From Paractinoplanes bogorensis (GTDB lineage Bacteria > Actinomycetota > Actinomycetes > Mycobacteriales > Micromonosporaceae): a stretch of 64,000 nt of DNA. The stretch is taken from contig NZ_JAHKKG010000008.1 of assembly GCF_018829635.1 (NCBI RefSeq), forward strand, positions 1-64,000, given 5' to 3'. Under the pieces are notes generated by a model. That model had not been told where the DNA came from. It was given only the letters and a program-made list of their open reading frames with translations, and did not search any database. A program made the translations under genes and the position numbers. This document shows positions 41,397 to 49,915 of the stretch, piece after piece. Within the stretch, counting starts at the first letter, position 1. Each line of letters opens with the position of its first letter.

Positions 41397-43949
41397 TCAC
41401 CTTCGGCCACCGCCGTTGCCCTGACCGTCCCCGCCCGCGTTCCCGCCGGCCGGCAGACCCGTGTTCGGGTCGGTGACGATCGGCGGGGTGACGCCGCCCG
41501 GGTTGTTCGGGTCGACGCCGGGCGGGCAGACGGTGCCGCCCAGGATGCAGCCGTTGGCCGGGGGCTCGGGCAGCGGGTCGAGGCCGTTGCCCTTCTTGTT
41601 CGGGTCGCCGACCTTGACGTCCGGCGGGAACGAGGTCTTCTCGGCGTCCAGGGCCTTGTTGGCCAGGTCCATGAAGACCTTCCAGGTGTCACCGGGCGTC
41701 GAGCCGCCGGTCATGCCCTTCTTGGTGCCGGGCTTGTAGATCGGCATGAGCTGCATCTTGTCCTTGACGACCTTCTCGCGGCCGATCCAGACCGTGGCGG
41801 CCAGATGCGGGGTGCCGCCGACCCACCACGCGTCGCCGTTCTCGCCCGACTTGCCGTCCTTGTACTCCCAGGTGCCGGACTTGCCGATGGCGTCGTAGCC
41901 GCTGCGCAGGTTCTGGCCGTTCTTGCCGGGGATCTTCTGCAGCACGGTGTCGATCGCCGCGACCACACCGGGGTCGAAGGCCGGCACCGCCTTGATCCGC
42001 TCGGTGTGGAAGGTCGTGAACTTGCCCGTCTTCTCGTCGCGCTCCTGCACCGACTTCACGAAGTGGGCCTTGACGTAGCGGCCCTCGTTGGCCAGCGTGG
42101 CCACCCCGTTCGCGTGGTCAAGAGCGGTGATCGCGTACTGGCCGTAGCCGATCTCGTTGCCGTACTGCTTCAGTTCGTCGCCCTTGGGCTTGTTGAGGTC
42201 GATCCGGGCGCCGATCTTGGTCGGCGAGGAGATGTACTGGATGCCGGCCTTGTGCGCCGCCTGGGCCACCTTGTCCGGGCCGAGCGCCGCGGCCAGGTGG
42301 TAGAAGGGGAAGTTGTACGACTGGACGGTCGCCTCGGCCAGCGGGCAGCGCCGCTTGTCGCAGGTGAAGTTGGTCCGGCTGGAGTTGTTGATCGCGTCGC
42401 CACCGACCTTCTTGGCGTCCGCGTCCCACGTCGTGTCCAGGCCGTAGCCGTCGCTCAGCGCGGCCAGCAGCGTGTAGACCTTGAACGACGAGCCCGGCGG
42501 CCGTCCGCCGCCGATGAAGTCGCCGTCGCTGTTGTAGTTCGGGCCGGCGTAGTCCCAGCCCACGCCGTCCGGGCCGCCGTAGTAGGCGAGCACGTGCCCG
42601 GTCGGCGGGTCGACCGCGACCAGGGCTGTCTTGTACGTCGCGTCGAGCTTGCGCAGCGGCGACTTGTCGCTGGTGCGCATCGCCGCGGTCTCGGCCGCCT
42701 GCTGCACCGCCGGGTTGATCGTCGTGGTGATCCGCAGACCACCCTTCTTCTGCTTCTCGTCGCTGACGCCCATGGCGCGCAGTTCCTGCTTGACGAACTT
42801 GACGATCTTGCCGGTGGCCTTGTCGTTACCGCAGGAGGTGCGGCACGCGTCCGGGTCGAACTTCTTGAGGGTGGTCGGGTACGCCGCGGGCAGCGTCTTG
42901 ATCCACCCCTTCTCCAGCATGTTGTTGACCGTGTACTGCCAGCGGATCTTGGCGTCGGGCAGGTTGTTCTGCGGGTCGTAGCCCTTGTGCGTCTTCGACG
43001 GCTCGGGCTGCTTGATCACCGAGGCGATGACGGCGGCCTCGCCCGCGGTGATCGCGCCCTTGGTGCCCGGCTTGGTCAGTGACGAGCGGCTCGGGCCGAA
43101 GTAGGCCTTCACGGCGGCCTCGATGCCGTAGGCGCCGCGGCCGAAGTACACCGAGTTGAGATAGCGGCCCAGGATCTCGCCCTTGGAGTACTGGTCCTCC
43201 ATCTTGCGGGCGATCACGGCCTCGCGCAGCTTGCGGTTGTAGCTGATCTCCTTGAGCTCGGCGGCGTGCCGGGCGTACTGCTGGGTGATCGTCGAGGCGC
43301 CCTGCTGGTCGCCGCCGGTGAAGTTGTTCCAGGCGGCGCGGGCGATGCCCTTCATGTCGATGCCGCCGTGGTCGAGGAAGTTCTTGTCCTCGGCGGCCAT
43401 CACGGCCTGGCCGATCACCGGGTTGATGCTCTGGTACGGGACCTGCTGGCGGGTCGAGTTGCCGATCGTCGCGATCTGCGTCTTGTTGTCGGCCGCGTAG
43501 ATCTGGGTGACCTGGTCCTCGGCCACCGGCTCGGTGAACTTCACGTCGTCGAAGAAGTAGGCGCCACCGACCACGCCGGCGCCGAGCACGATCACGAGCA
43601 CGGCCGCGGCGACGGTGAACAGGTTGGTGCGGCGGCGCTTCTTGGCCGCCTTGGCCTGGTCCTTGACCCGCTTGGGGCTGGGCCCCTCGCCGGGCTGCTG
43701 GGGCTTGACCGACGCCCGGGCCACGGCGGCGCTCGCGCCCACCTTGGCGGCACCTGCGGGTGGCCGGGCGGCGCCCACGGACGCGGAGCCCACCGATGCG
43801 GAGCCCACGGATGCGCGGCCGCCCACGCTCGCCGAACCCACGGATGCGCGCCCGCCGACCGAGGCGCGGCCACCGGCGGCGGGGACAGGTGCAGAACCGG
43901 GCACACTCGCCCGCGCGCTCGCGGACTGCGGATCTCCGTAGGGGTTCAT
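41397..43949 (-). CDS. Class A penicillin-binding protein
   Basis: 850 residues. A cytoplasmic head with repeated ASVGG/RASVGS pentapeptide-like units (~15-60), one transmembrane helix (~103-125), a GT51 glycosyltransferase domain (AEDKNFLDHGG, GASTITQQYARH) and a transpeptidase domain with S487-S-F-K490, SRTNF and KSGTWEYKDG, ending in a Pro/Gly-rich tail. It polymerises and crosslinks peptidoglycan outside the membrane. KSGT at the third motif is intact. The repeat-rich head is a site of local duplication. Confidence 0.95.
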   Translation of the reverse strand: MNPYGDPQSASARASVPGSAPVPAAGGRASVGGRASVGSASVGGRASVGSASVGSASVGAARPPAGAAKVGASAAVARASVKPQQPGEGPSPKRVKDQAKAAKKRRRTNLFTVAAAVLVIVLGAGVVGGAYFFDDVKFTEPVAEDQVTQIYAADNKTQIATIGNSTRQQVPYQSINPVIGQAVMAAEDKNFLDHGGIDMKGIARAAWNNFTGGDQQGASTITQQYARHAAELKEISYNRKLREAVIARKMEDQYSKGEILGRYLNSVYFGRGAYGIEAAVKAYFGPSRSSLTKPGTKGAITAGEAAVIASVIKQPEPSKTHKGYDPQNNLPDAKIRWQYTVNNMLEKGWIKTLPAAYPTTLKKFDPDACRTSCGNDKATGKIVKFVKQELRAMGVSDEKQKKGGLRITTTINPAVQQAAETAAMRTSDKSPLRKLDATYKTALVAVDPPTGHVLAYYGGPDGVGWDYAGPNYNSDGDFIGGGRPPGSSFKVYTLLAALSDGYGLDTTWDADAKKVGGDAINNSSRTNFTCDKRRCPLAEATVQSYNFPFYHLAAALGPDKVAQAAHKAGIQYISSPTKIGARIDLNKPKGDELKQYGNEIGYGQYAITALDHANGVATLANEGRYVKAHFVKSVQERDEKTGKFTTFHTERIKAVPAFDPGVVAAIDTVLQKIPGKNGQNLRSGYDAIGKSGTWEYKDGKSGENGDAWWVGGTPHLAATVWIGREKVVKDKMQLMPIYKPGTKKGMTGGSTPGDTWKVFMDLANKALDAEKTSFPPDVKVGDPNKKGNGLDPLPEPPANGCILGGTVCPPGVDPNNPGGVTPPIVTDPNTGLPAGGNAGGDGQGNGGGRR

Positions 43950-43979
43950 CTGTCCTCGTCGTCGGCGAAGTGGATCTCT

Positions 43980-44009
43980 TTATTACACGACACAGTCAAG
44001 ATCGGACAA
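43980..44009 (-). promoter_or_regulatory. Possible promoter of the class A PBP gene
   Basis: On the minus strand TTGTCC (44004-44009) and TAATAA (43980-43985) are 18 bp apart, with the start codon about 30 bp downstream. The AT-rich -10 stands out against the local GC-rich sequence. Confidence 0.4.
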
Positions 44010-44367
44010 TGCGACGGCCGCTCTTGAGAGCTTCGGAGAGACATCGTAAAGGTGACCACTGGCCGTTCGGGGGTAAAGATTCACCCGGGCCGCTGTCCCA
44101 GGCGCTCCGGGCTGGGCGTCTCCGGATCGGCCGCCGGTCGCGAGTGGTCAGTGACACAGCCTTTGACAAGCGCGTCATCATCGTCATGAATCCGACGTAA
44201 AGCGGCGCAAAGGGGCGCGTAGATCGCCGCCCGTGTTGTGGTGACTTCAGTGCGTGTTCCGGCGCGTCGAGCGCGTCCCGGGCCCGGCTCCGAGTCCTTT
44301 CCGGCTTGTCCGGCGCCCCGGATCGCGCATCAGTGAAAAGGAAGTATCGGGTGATGGTCGCGTAGTG

Positions 44368-44395
44368 GTGCGTACGGCGTAATTGCCGTACGCAC
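44368..44395 (-). terminator. Hairpin terminator of the VOC gene
   Basis: GTGCGTACGGC, a 6-base loop, then the exact reverse complement GCCGTACGCAC: an 11-bp perfect stem 17 bp beyond the stop codon of the VOC gene. No U-tract, in keeping with I-shaped actinobacterial terminators. Confidence 0.7.
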
Positions 44396-44412
44396 CCTGG
44401 GAAATCGCCCGG

Positions 44413-45030
44413 TCACTGAGGGAGATCGGCGCCGGACTGCTCCTTGACCATGTAATCGGCGTACCAGTCGGGCCAGCCCGGATCCGCGACGCCGGTGCGG
44501 GCCTCGTGCTCACCGTGCGCGGCGGCGGCCCGGCGCAGGGCGGCGGCCAGATCCGCGGTGCTCCCGAACGCGGTCACCGACGGATCCACCCGGCCCGGTA
44601 GACGGCTGGTGACCTCCTGCAGGATCCAGCCGTTGCCGTCCGGGTCGTCGAACGACACGAACGAGCCGTAGCTGCCCCGCTGCGGGGCGGGCCCGGGGAC
44701 CCGGCCGTCGGTGCCGCCGTGGTGGAACACGCCGCCCTCGTCGTGGAAGACCTCGCTCGGCTCGGCGCCGGCCCGCTTCAGCTCGTCGCGCGCGGCCTCG
44801 ATGTCGGTGACGACCAGCTGCAGACCCTCGGCGGTGCCCGGGGCCTGGGCGGTCACCAGATGACCGAAGATGACCGAGGCGGGCGATCCGGGCGGGGTCA
44901 CCTGCACCACCCGCAGGCCCTCGGCGGTGGCGAAGTCGGCGTCCAGGCGCCAGCCCAGTCCGGTGTAGAACTGTTTCGCCCGGTCGACGTCCGAGACCGG
45001 CACCACGACGACTTCCAGCTTCATGTCCAT
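44413..45030 (-). CDS. VOC-family (glyoxalase/bleomycin resistance) protein
   Basis: 205 residues from ATG 45030, preceded by GGAGG. The vicinal oxygen chelate fold occupies residues ~1-130 (DMKLEVVVVPVSDVDRAKQF, then SFDDPDGNGWILQE). The extra C-terminal ~70 residues are Ala-rich helix ending in WPDWYADYMVKEQSGADLP, a form common in actinobacterial members. Metal-dependent enzyme or sequestering protein of unknown substrate. Confidence 0.9.
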   Translation of the reverse strand: MDMKLEVVVVPVSDVDRAKQFYTGLGWRLDADFATAEGLRVVQVTPPGSPASVIFGHLVTAQAPGTAEGLQLVVTDIEAARDELKRAGAEPSEVFHDEGGVFHHGGTDGRVPGPAPQRGSYGSFVSFDDPDGNGWILQEVTSRLPGRVDPSVTAFGSTADLAAALRRAAAAHGEHEARTGVADPGWPDWYADYMVKEQSGADLPQ

Positions 45031-45133
45031 GACAGCGCCTCCTGCGCTCGTACGGGAAGAAACCGACCCGTCGAGACTGTCGCCCGCGCGACCCGGGCAC
45101 ATCGGGGCGTGCCTCTGGTGCGAACCCGGGCAC

Positions 45134-45514
45134 TCATCCGCTGACGAGCCGGCGCAGCGCCAGCTGGGCGGCGGGGCGGTAGAGCAGCACGGCCGGCGCG
45201 GGTCCGTCGATGGTCAGCGTGGTGCGGGTGCCGGCCGCGGTGGCCTCGACCCGGTGCAGCAGGATCAGCGACACGCCAGCCGCGGAGACGAGCCACGACC
45301 AGGACCGCGGCGGCGAGACCCGGGTGACGAGGAACGGCACGGCGAAGCCGAGCGGCCCACGGACCGTGCCGCGGGTCTGCTCGTGCAGGGTCGGCAGCGC
45401 GTAGTCGACGCCCCGGATCTGCGGCGACCATTCGGGCCAGCGGGCCGGCCGCACATAGCGGTCCCAGACATCCGCGGCCGGGCGGGGACCGGTGGCCTCA
45501 AGCGTGCGTCGCAT
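45134..45514 (-). CDS. SRPBCC-family protein
   Basis: 126 residues from ATG 45514. START/polyketide-cyclase-like helix-grip fold with the family pattern WPEWSPQIRGVD near residue 30 and a C-terminal long helix. Such proteins bind lipids or small hydrophobic ligands. It lies divergent from the flavin disulfide reductase gene. Confidence 0.82.
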   Translation of the reverse strand: MRRTLEATGPRPAADVWDRYVRPARWPEWSPQIRGVDYALPTLHEQTRGTVRGPLGFAVPFLVTRVSPPRSWSWLVSAAGVSLILLHRVEATAAGTRTTLTIDGPAPAVLLYRPAAQLALRRLVSG

Positions 45515-45584
45515 GTCCCCATTGTCGGCCGGTACGTGGGTAACGTCCGGACGGGATGGTTGGAGCGACGGGCGGGAGGCTGCG

Positions 45585-46898
45585 ATGAGCAACGACTTCG
45601 ACGTGATCGTGATCGGTGGCGGGTCGCCGGGGGAGCACACGGCCGGGGCGCTGGCCTCGGGTGGGCTGCGGGTGGCTGTGGTCGAGCGGGAGCTGGTCGG
45701 TGGGGAATGCTCGTATTACGCGTGCATTCCGTCCAAGTCGTTGCTGCGGCCGGGGGAAGCGGTGCACGGGGCGCGCGAGGCGGCCGCCACCGCTGAGGTG
45801 GATGTGAAAGAGGCGCTGGCCTGGCGGGACTTCATGGTGTCGAACTATTCGGACGCCGGACAGCAGACGTGGCTGGACAGCGCCGGCATCACGCTGTTGC
45901 GCGGCACCGGACGGCTTGCGGGCACAGGTGTGGTCGAGGTCGACGGGGTGCGGCACACGGCGGATCACGTCGTGATCGCGAACGGGGCCGACCCGATCGT
46001 TCCGCCGGTGCCGGGGCTGCGCGAGCTCGACGGGGTCTGGACCAACCGCGAGGCGACCGGGATGAAAGAGGTGCCGCGCCGGCTGATCGTGCTCGGGGCC
46101 GGGCCGGTGGGGGTGGAGATGGCCCAGGCCGTACGCCGGTTGGGTGGCGAGGCGGTTATCGCCGGGCGGGGCGATCGGGTGCTTCCCCGCGAGGCCCCCG
46201 CACTGGGGGACGGGCTCGGCGAGGCGTTGCGGGCCGACGGGGTCGAGCTGGTGCTGGGGCCGGCTGCGGTCGGTGCGCGCCGCGACGGGGACGACTTCGT
46301 GCTCAGCCTGGACGACGGGCGGGAGTTGCGCGGCGACAAGTTGCTGGTGGCCACGGGGCGGGCTCCCCGCGTACGGGAGCTGGGGCTGGAAACCGTCGGC
46401 GTGCAGGCCGGGGACCGGGGCATTCCGGTGGACGGGCGGCTGCAGGCGGCCGAGCGGCTGTGGGTCGTGGGCGACGCGACCGGGTTGTGGATGTTGACGC
46501 ACGTGGGGAAGTACCAGGGTGAGGTGGTGGCGGACAACATCCTGGGACGGCCCCGCACGGCGGACTACACGGCGGTGCCCCGGGTGGTCTTCACCGACCC
46601 GCAGGCGGCGGCGGTGGGGGCGACCGAGGCGCCGGTGAGTGCGACGGTGCCGCTCGCCGAAGTGGCGAAGACCGCGACCTACACACACGCGTACGCGGAA
46701 ACGCCTGGCTTTTTGACCTTGCTCAGCGACGGCGAAGTGCTCGTGGGTGCGTATGCGCTCGGGCCCGAGGCCGGGGAATGGCTGCAGCAGGCCACGCTCG
46801 CCATCCGGGCCAGGATCCCGCTGGCCGTGCTGCGCGACACGATCCAGCCGTTCCCGACGTTCTCGGAGGCGTTCGTGGCCGCGCTCAGTCGTCTTTGA
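45585..46898 (+). CDS. FAD-dependent pyridine nucleotide-disulfide oxidoreductase
   Basis: 437 residues from ATG 45585. FAD-binding GGGSPGEHTAG, the redox-active disulfide C-x4-C in GGECSYYACIPSK, an NAD(P)-binding GAGPVGVE and a C-terminal dimerisation domain. It is of the dihydrolipoamide dehydrogenase/mercuric reductase class, but the spacing and absence of a usual His-Glu pair at the very end make the substrate uncertain. Overlaps the next, convergent gene by 14 bp. Confidence 0.9.
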   Translation: MSNDFDVIVIGGGSPGEHTAGALASGGLRVAVVERELVGGECSYYACIPSKSLLRPGEAVHGAREAAATAEVDVKEALAWRDFMVSNYSDAGQQTWLDSAGITLLRGTGRLAGTGVVEVDGVRHTADHVVIANGADPIVPPVPGLRELDGVWTNREATGMKEVPRRLIVLGAGPVGVEMAQAVRRLGGEAVIAGRGDRVLPREAPALGDGLGEALRADGVELVLGPAAVGARRDGDDFVLSLDDGRELRGDKLLVATGRAPRVRELGLETVGVQAGDRGIPVDGRLQAAERLWVVGDATGLWMLTHVGKYQGEVVADNILGRPRTADYTAVPRVVFTDPQAAAVGATEAPVSATVPLAEVAKTATYTHAYAETPGFLTLLSDGEVLVGAYALGPEAGEWLQQATLAIRARIPLAVLRDTIQPFPTFSEAFVAALSRL

Positions 46899-47247
46899 TG
46901 CCGGCCGTCTCGTCCAGCTCCTGCAGGAGGTCGTGGGCGGCGATCTCGATGCCCTTGTGCCGCCACTCCGAGGCGCGGTAGACGCAGGCGATCAGCCCGC
47001 TGCGGTGGACCCGGCGCAGATCGCCGTAGACGAAGGCGTAGCGGGCCTTGGTCTCGTCGGTCGCGCCGTCGGTGAGGGCCAGGTGCCAGGCCGCGTAGTC
47101 GTCCCAGGAATGCTTCTCGAGGAAGGCGTTCTCGGCGTCGGCGCGCGGCTGGACGCTGCCCCAGTCGCTGTCGAGCGTGTAACGCTTCGCCTGGATCAGC
47201 TCGCGGGCCTTCGCCACGGCCGCTTTGTTGACCTCGTATTTGGCCAT
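46885..47247 (-). CDS. Conserved actinobacterial hypothetical protein (120 aa)
   Basis: Begins MAKYEVNKAAVAKARELIQA and contains WGSVQPRADAENAFLEKHSW, DDYAAWHLALTDGA and YRASEWRHKGIE. I associate this pattern with a widespread actinobacterial family of unknown function. Acidic, soluble, no membrane segment. Its start faces the histidine kinase gene across 164 bp. Confidence 0.85.
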   Translation of the reverse strand: MAKYEVNKAAVAKARELIQAKRYTLDSDWGSVQPRADAENAFLEKHSWDDYAAWHLALTDGATDETKARYAFVYGDLRRVHRSGLIACVYRASEWRHKGIEIAAHDLLQELDETAGIKDD

Positions 47248-47411
47248 GGGGTGCCTTTTCCCCGTTTCGAGCGCGACCAGTCGGTTCCTAGCCTCCTAGG
47301 ATGCCGTACGGGTTGTGCTCCCGCCCTGCACCACCCCGAACCCGCACGTCGGCGTCCCCGGCGCCGATGAACATGCCTGTCGGAGAAACATCGGGCGGGG
47401 GAGACAGAGAG

Positions 47412-48563
47412 ATGGTGTCGTCGGTCATCGAGCCACGTCACGTCGCGGCCGGGGATTACCGGTCCGCGGTCGGTGACGTGCCCGAGGTACTCGAACTGGT
47501 CGCGGACGTCTGCCAGGCGCCGATGGTCGCGCTCAAGGTCGCCGACGAGGCGCACGCGCACTTCGCGGCCACCTTCGGCATGCCGATCGCGGTCGACGTG
47601 CCCAAGTCGCGCTCGCTGTGCGACATGGTGGCCGGCCGCAACGCCGTCATGGTCGTCGACGACGCGCCGCACGACCCGCGCCTGGCCGACCACCCGCTGG
47701 TGTCCGGTTCGGCCCACGTCAACTTCATCGCGGCCGCACCCCTGCGCCACGACGGGCACATCGTGGGCGCGCTGTGCGTCTTCGACAACGGCCGGCGTGG
47801 CCTCGACGCCGACACGACCCGCCGCTACCTCGAGCGCCTGGCCCGGCGGGTCGACGCCGAGACCGGCCTGCGGCACCTGATCGACCACCGGTCGCCGCTC
47901 GAACTGGCCGGCCGCGAGGACATGCTGGCCACGATGTCGCACGAGTTCCGGACGCCGTTGAGCGCGATCCAGGGCTACGTGGAACTGCTCACCGGCGTGC
48001 CCGGCGCGGTGCCGCCCGCGTTCGCCCGCCAGCTCGACGCGATCAGCCGCAACGCCGGCCGCCTGTGCCGCACGGTCGACACCCTTCTGCGCGCGGCCCA
48101 GCAGCACCATCACGAGCCGGTCGGCGACCGTCGCACGGTGGACCTGGCCTGCGTGACCGGTTCGGTGGCGGCGTCGCTCGGCCCGGCCGCGTCCCGCATC
48201 GTGCTGACCGGAGGATCACAACCGGTTCCCGTGTACGCCGACCCGCAGTTGCTCGAGGTGGCCATCGGTCACCTGCTGAGCAACGCCCTCGGGTTCAGCG
48301 ACGCCGATCAGCCGGTCGCCGTGTCGGTGGTCGGTGGTCCGCGCCCGGCGCTCGAGATCCGCGACCACGGGCCCGGACTGGGCGAGCAGGAGCTGGCGAT
48401 GCTGGGGACGCCGTTCTTCCGGGGTTCGGAGGCCCGGCTGAACGAGCTGCCCGGCATGGGGCTGGGGCTGGCCGTGACCCGGCGCATCATCCAGGCGCAG
48501 GGGGCCGACCTGCAGTTCACCACCCCGCCCGGCGGTGGCCTGGCGGCGCGCATCGTCTTCTGA
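47412..48563 (+). CDS. Soluble GAF sensor histidine kinase
   Basis: 383 residues from ATG 47412; ATG 47367 is an alternative. GAF domain ~20-165, then HisKA with the phosphorylatable His in MSHEFRTPLSAI and a HATPase domain (LLSNALGF, DHGPGLGEQELA, GMGLGLAV). No transmembrane segment, so it senses a cytoplasmic signal. No response regulator is adjacent, so the partner is elsewhere. Followed by duplicated hairpins at 48561-48618. Confidence 0.92.
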   Translation: MVSSVIEPRHVAAGDYRSAVGDVPEVLELVADVCQAPMVALKVADEAHAHFAATFGMPIAVDVPKSRSLCDMVAGRNAVMVVDDAPHDPRLADHPLVSGSAHVNFIAAAPLRHDGHIVGALCVFDNGRRGLDADTTRRYLERLARRVDAETGLRHLIDHRSPLELAGREDMLATMSHEFRTPLSAIQGYVELLTGVPGAVPPAFARQLDAISRNAGRLCRTVDTLLRAAQQHHHEPVGDRRTVDLACVTGSVAASLGPAASRIVLTGGSQPVPVYADPQLLEVAIGHLLSNALGFSDADQPVAVSVVGGPRPALEIRDHGPGLGEQELAMLGTPFFRGSEARLNELPGMGLGLAVTRRIIQAQGADLQFTTPPGGGLAARIVF

Positions 48564-48618
48564 CGGTTTCCGTCCGGCCGGTCCAGGCCTGACGGTTTCC
48601 GTCGGGCCGGTCCCGGGC
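48561..48618 (+). repeat. Duplicated 29-bp hairpin unit at the histidine kinase 3' end
   Basis: Two 29-bp units (48561-48589 and 48590-48618) each begin with TGA and the hairpin GACGG-TTT-CCGTC; the first TGA is the kinase stop codon. This looks like a duplicated terminator and is another case of a stop codon taken into a tandem repeat. Confidence 0.75.
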
Positions 48619-48630
48619 ATCTTCAGGGGC

Positions 48631-48987
48631 ATGTTCCCCGCTGAGAACCTGCGCGACTGGCGCGGCGAGAAGGTCATCGACCCTGGCGACAACAAGATCG
48701 GCGACCTGGAGGCGGTCTACGTGGACACCGCCACCGACGAGCCGGCCTTCGCCACCGTACGGGTCGGGTTCATCGGCCGGCACCGTCTGGTCTTCGTCCC
48801 GCTGGGCGGGGCCACGGTGCGGCCGGACGCCGTGCGGGTGCGGTACGACAAGAAACTGGTGGGGGACGCACCCGCGATCGAGCTGGACGGGGAGCTGGCG
48901 GCGGCGGACGAGCCGCAGATCTTCGCCCACTACAACCTGCCCTATCAGCTGGGCGCGGCCGGGGAGCGGCGTCTTGCCCGCCGCTAG
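48631..48987 (+). CDS. PRC-barrel domain protein
   Basis: 118 residues from ATG 48631. The PRC-barrel fold covers residues ~1-75 (LRDWRGEKVIDPGDNKIGDL); the tail ends with a segment NLPYQLGAAGERRLARR. PRC barrels occur in ribosome maturation and photosynthetic proteins, and as stand-alone actinobacterial proteins of unknown role. The start of the next gene follows by 10 bp. Confidence 0.85.
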   Translation: MFPAENLRDWRGEKVIDPGDNKIGDLEAVYVDTATDEPAFATVRVGFIGRHRLVFVPLGGATVRPDAVRVRYDKKLVGDAPAIELDGELAAADEPQIFAHYNLPYQLGAAGERRLARR

Positions 48988-48997
48988 AGTTCGGCGC

Positions 48998-49273
48998 ATG
49001 AGGTTCCTTCGTCCCGCCGCTCTGACGCTGGCCGCCGTCGGTGTCGCGTCGCTGCTGAGTGGTTGCATGCAGGACGCGATCTGCGGTTCCGACGACTATC
49101 CGGTGCTGCAGACGGGCGGAACGGGCCGGCAGTGCGTGCCCAAGAATGAGGAGCCGCCGGCCGGGTTCGCGCGTTTCCCGTCCGGCCAGGAGCCGAAGCA
49201 CGTGGACGATGAGTGGGACGTCTATTGGCGCACGCACACCGTCGACGACACCGGAAAGACCATCACCGCCTGA
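48998..49273 (+). CDS. Small lipoprotein (91 aa), SCO0607-like
   Basis: Signal peptide with lipobox LLSGC (Cys near residue 25) directly after a hydrophobic stretch. The mature part has ICGSDDYPVL and DDEWDVYWRTHTVDDTGK, matching as I recall a small actinobacterial lipoprotein family (SCO0607). Function unknown; it should sit on the outer face of the membrane. Confidence 0.82.
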   Translation: MRFLRPAALTLAAVGVASLLSGCMQDAICGSDDYPVLQTGGTGRQCVPKNEEPPAGFARFPSGQEPKHVDDEWDVYWRTHTVDDTGKTITA

Positions 49274-49295
49274 CCCGTCGGTCTGGCGGGTCGTC

Positions 49296-49373
49296 GGGCT
49301 GGCGGGTCGCCGGGCTGCCGGGTCGCGGGGCTGCCGGGTCGACTGACTAGTCGGGCTGCCGGGTCGCCGGGCT
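49296..49373. repeat. 16-bp tandem array between two genes
   Basis: GGGCT recurs at 49296, 49312, 49328, 49353 and 49369, 16 bp apart except for a 9-bp insertion (TGACTAGTC-like) before the fourth. Unit GGGCTGCCGGGTCGCC. It fills the space between the stops of the convergent lipoprotein and 158-aa genes. Confidence 0.8.
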
Positions 49374-49849
49374 CAGAGCGATCCGCGCTCGGCCACGACC
49401 GCGGCTGCCTCGCGAGCCGCGCCTTCATACTGGCTTCGGCGGAACGTGAAGGGGCCGAAGCTTCCGTAGTCGCGCTGCGGGCGGAACGGCTGCCCGAAAC
49501 CGCGCCAGGTCACCACGTCGTCGCCCATCAGCACCTGAGACTCCAACGGCCAGCAACCGACTTCGCCGCAGTCGCAGCCGAGAAGAGCGATCACGCCCCG
49601 GTTCGCCCAATAGGCGGAGTCGGGCTGTCCGGTGAGGTATGCGGTCACGTCGCCGAACTTGAAATGATCGAGCACGACGCCGGCGTACGCGCCCGGAACA
49701 TCGAAGCCGGCCGCGCGCTCGTAACCCGAGACCAGGTCGACCAGGCTCACGCCGTCGACGAAGGGCAGCAGCTCGCGAGCCGGGTCGGGGCCGTCGCCCC
49801 ACAGGCGCACGTCGAACCGGACTCGTCTGACCAGAGGCAGGGAAGGCAC
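49373..49849 (-). CDS. Conserved-looking hypothetical protein (158 aa)
   Basis: Begins MPSLPLVRRVRFDVRLWGDG. A central GVIALLGCDCGEVGCWPLES motif with three close Cys and the following VVTWRGFGQPFRP resemble a family of actinobacterial hypothetical proteins. It may bind metal through the CxCxxxxC cluster. No membrane segment. Downstream end lies at the 16-bp tandem array. Confidence 0.75.
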   Translation of the reverse strand: MPSLPLVRRVRFDVRLWGDGPDPARELLPFVDGVSLVDLVSGYERAAGFDVPGAYAGVVLDHFKFGDVTAYLTGQPDSAYWANRGVIALLGCDCGEVGCWPLESQVLMGDDVVTWRGFGQPFRPQRDYGSFGPFTFRRSQYEGAAREAAAVVAERGSL

Positions 49850-49915
49850 ACGTCAAGTGTCCTCTCGGTGAGTGTGCCGCCGTGGTCGGTGGCGGTGAGG
49901 CGGCACGCTGGCGTG

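Larger units (their letters stand above)
43950..44412. other. Gene-free stretch before the class A PBP gene
   Basis: 463 bp with no convincing gene. It holds a possible PBP promoter at 43980-44009 and the hairpin terminator of the VOC gene at 44368-44395. I looked for a c-di-AMP (ydaO) riboswitch here because cell-wall genes often carry one in actinobacteria, but could not recognise its conserved core. Confidence 0.6.

Noticed and set aside
43950..44412. Possible c-di-AMP (ydaO) riboswitch before the class A PBP gene
   Set aside because: The conserved core could not be found on the minus strand by eye; a covariance-model search would be decisive.
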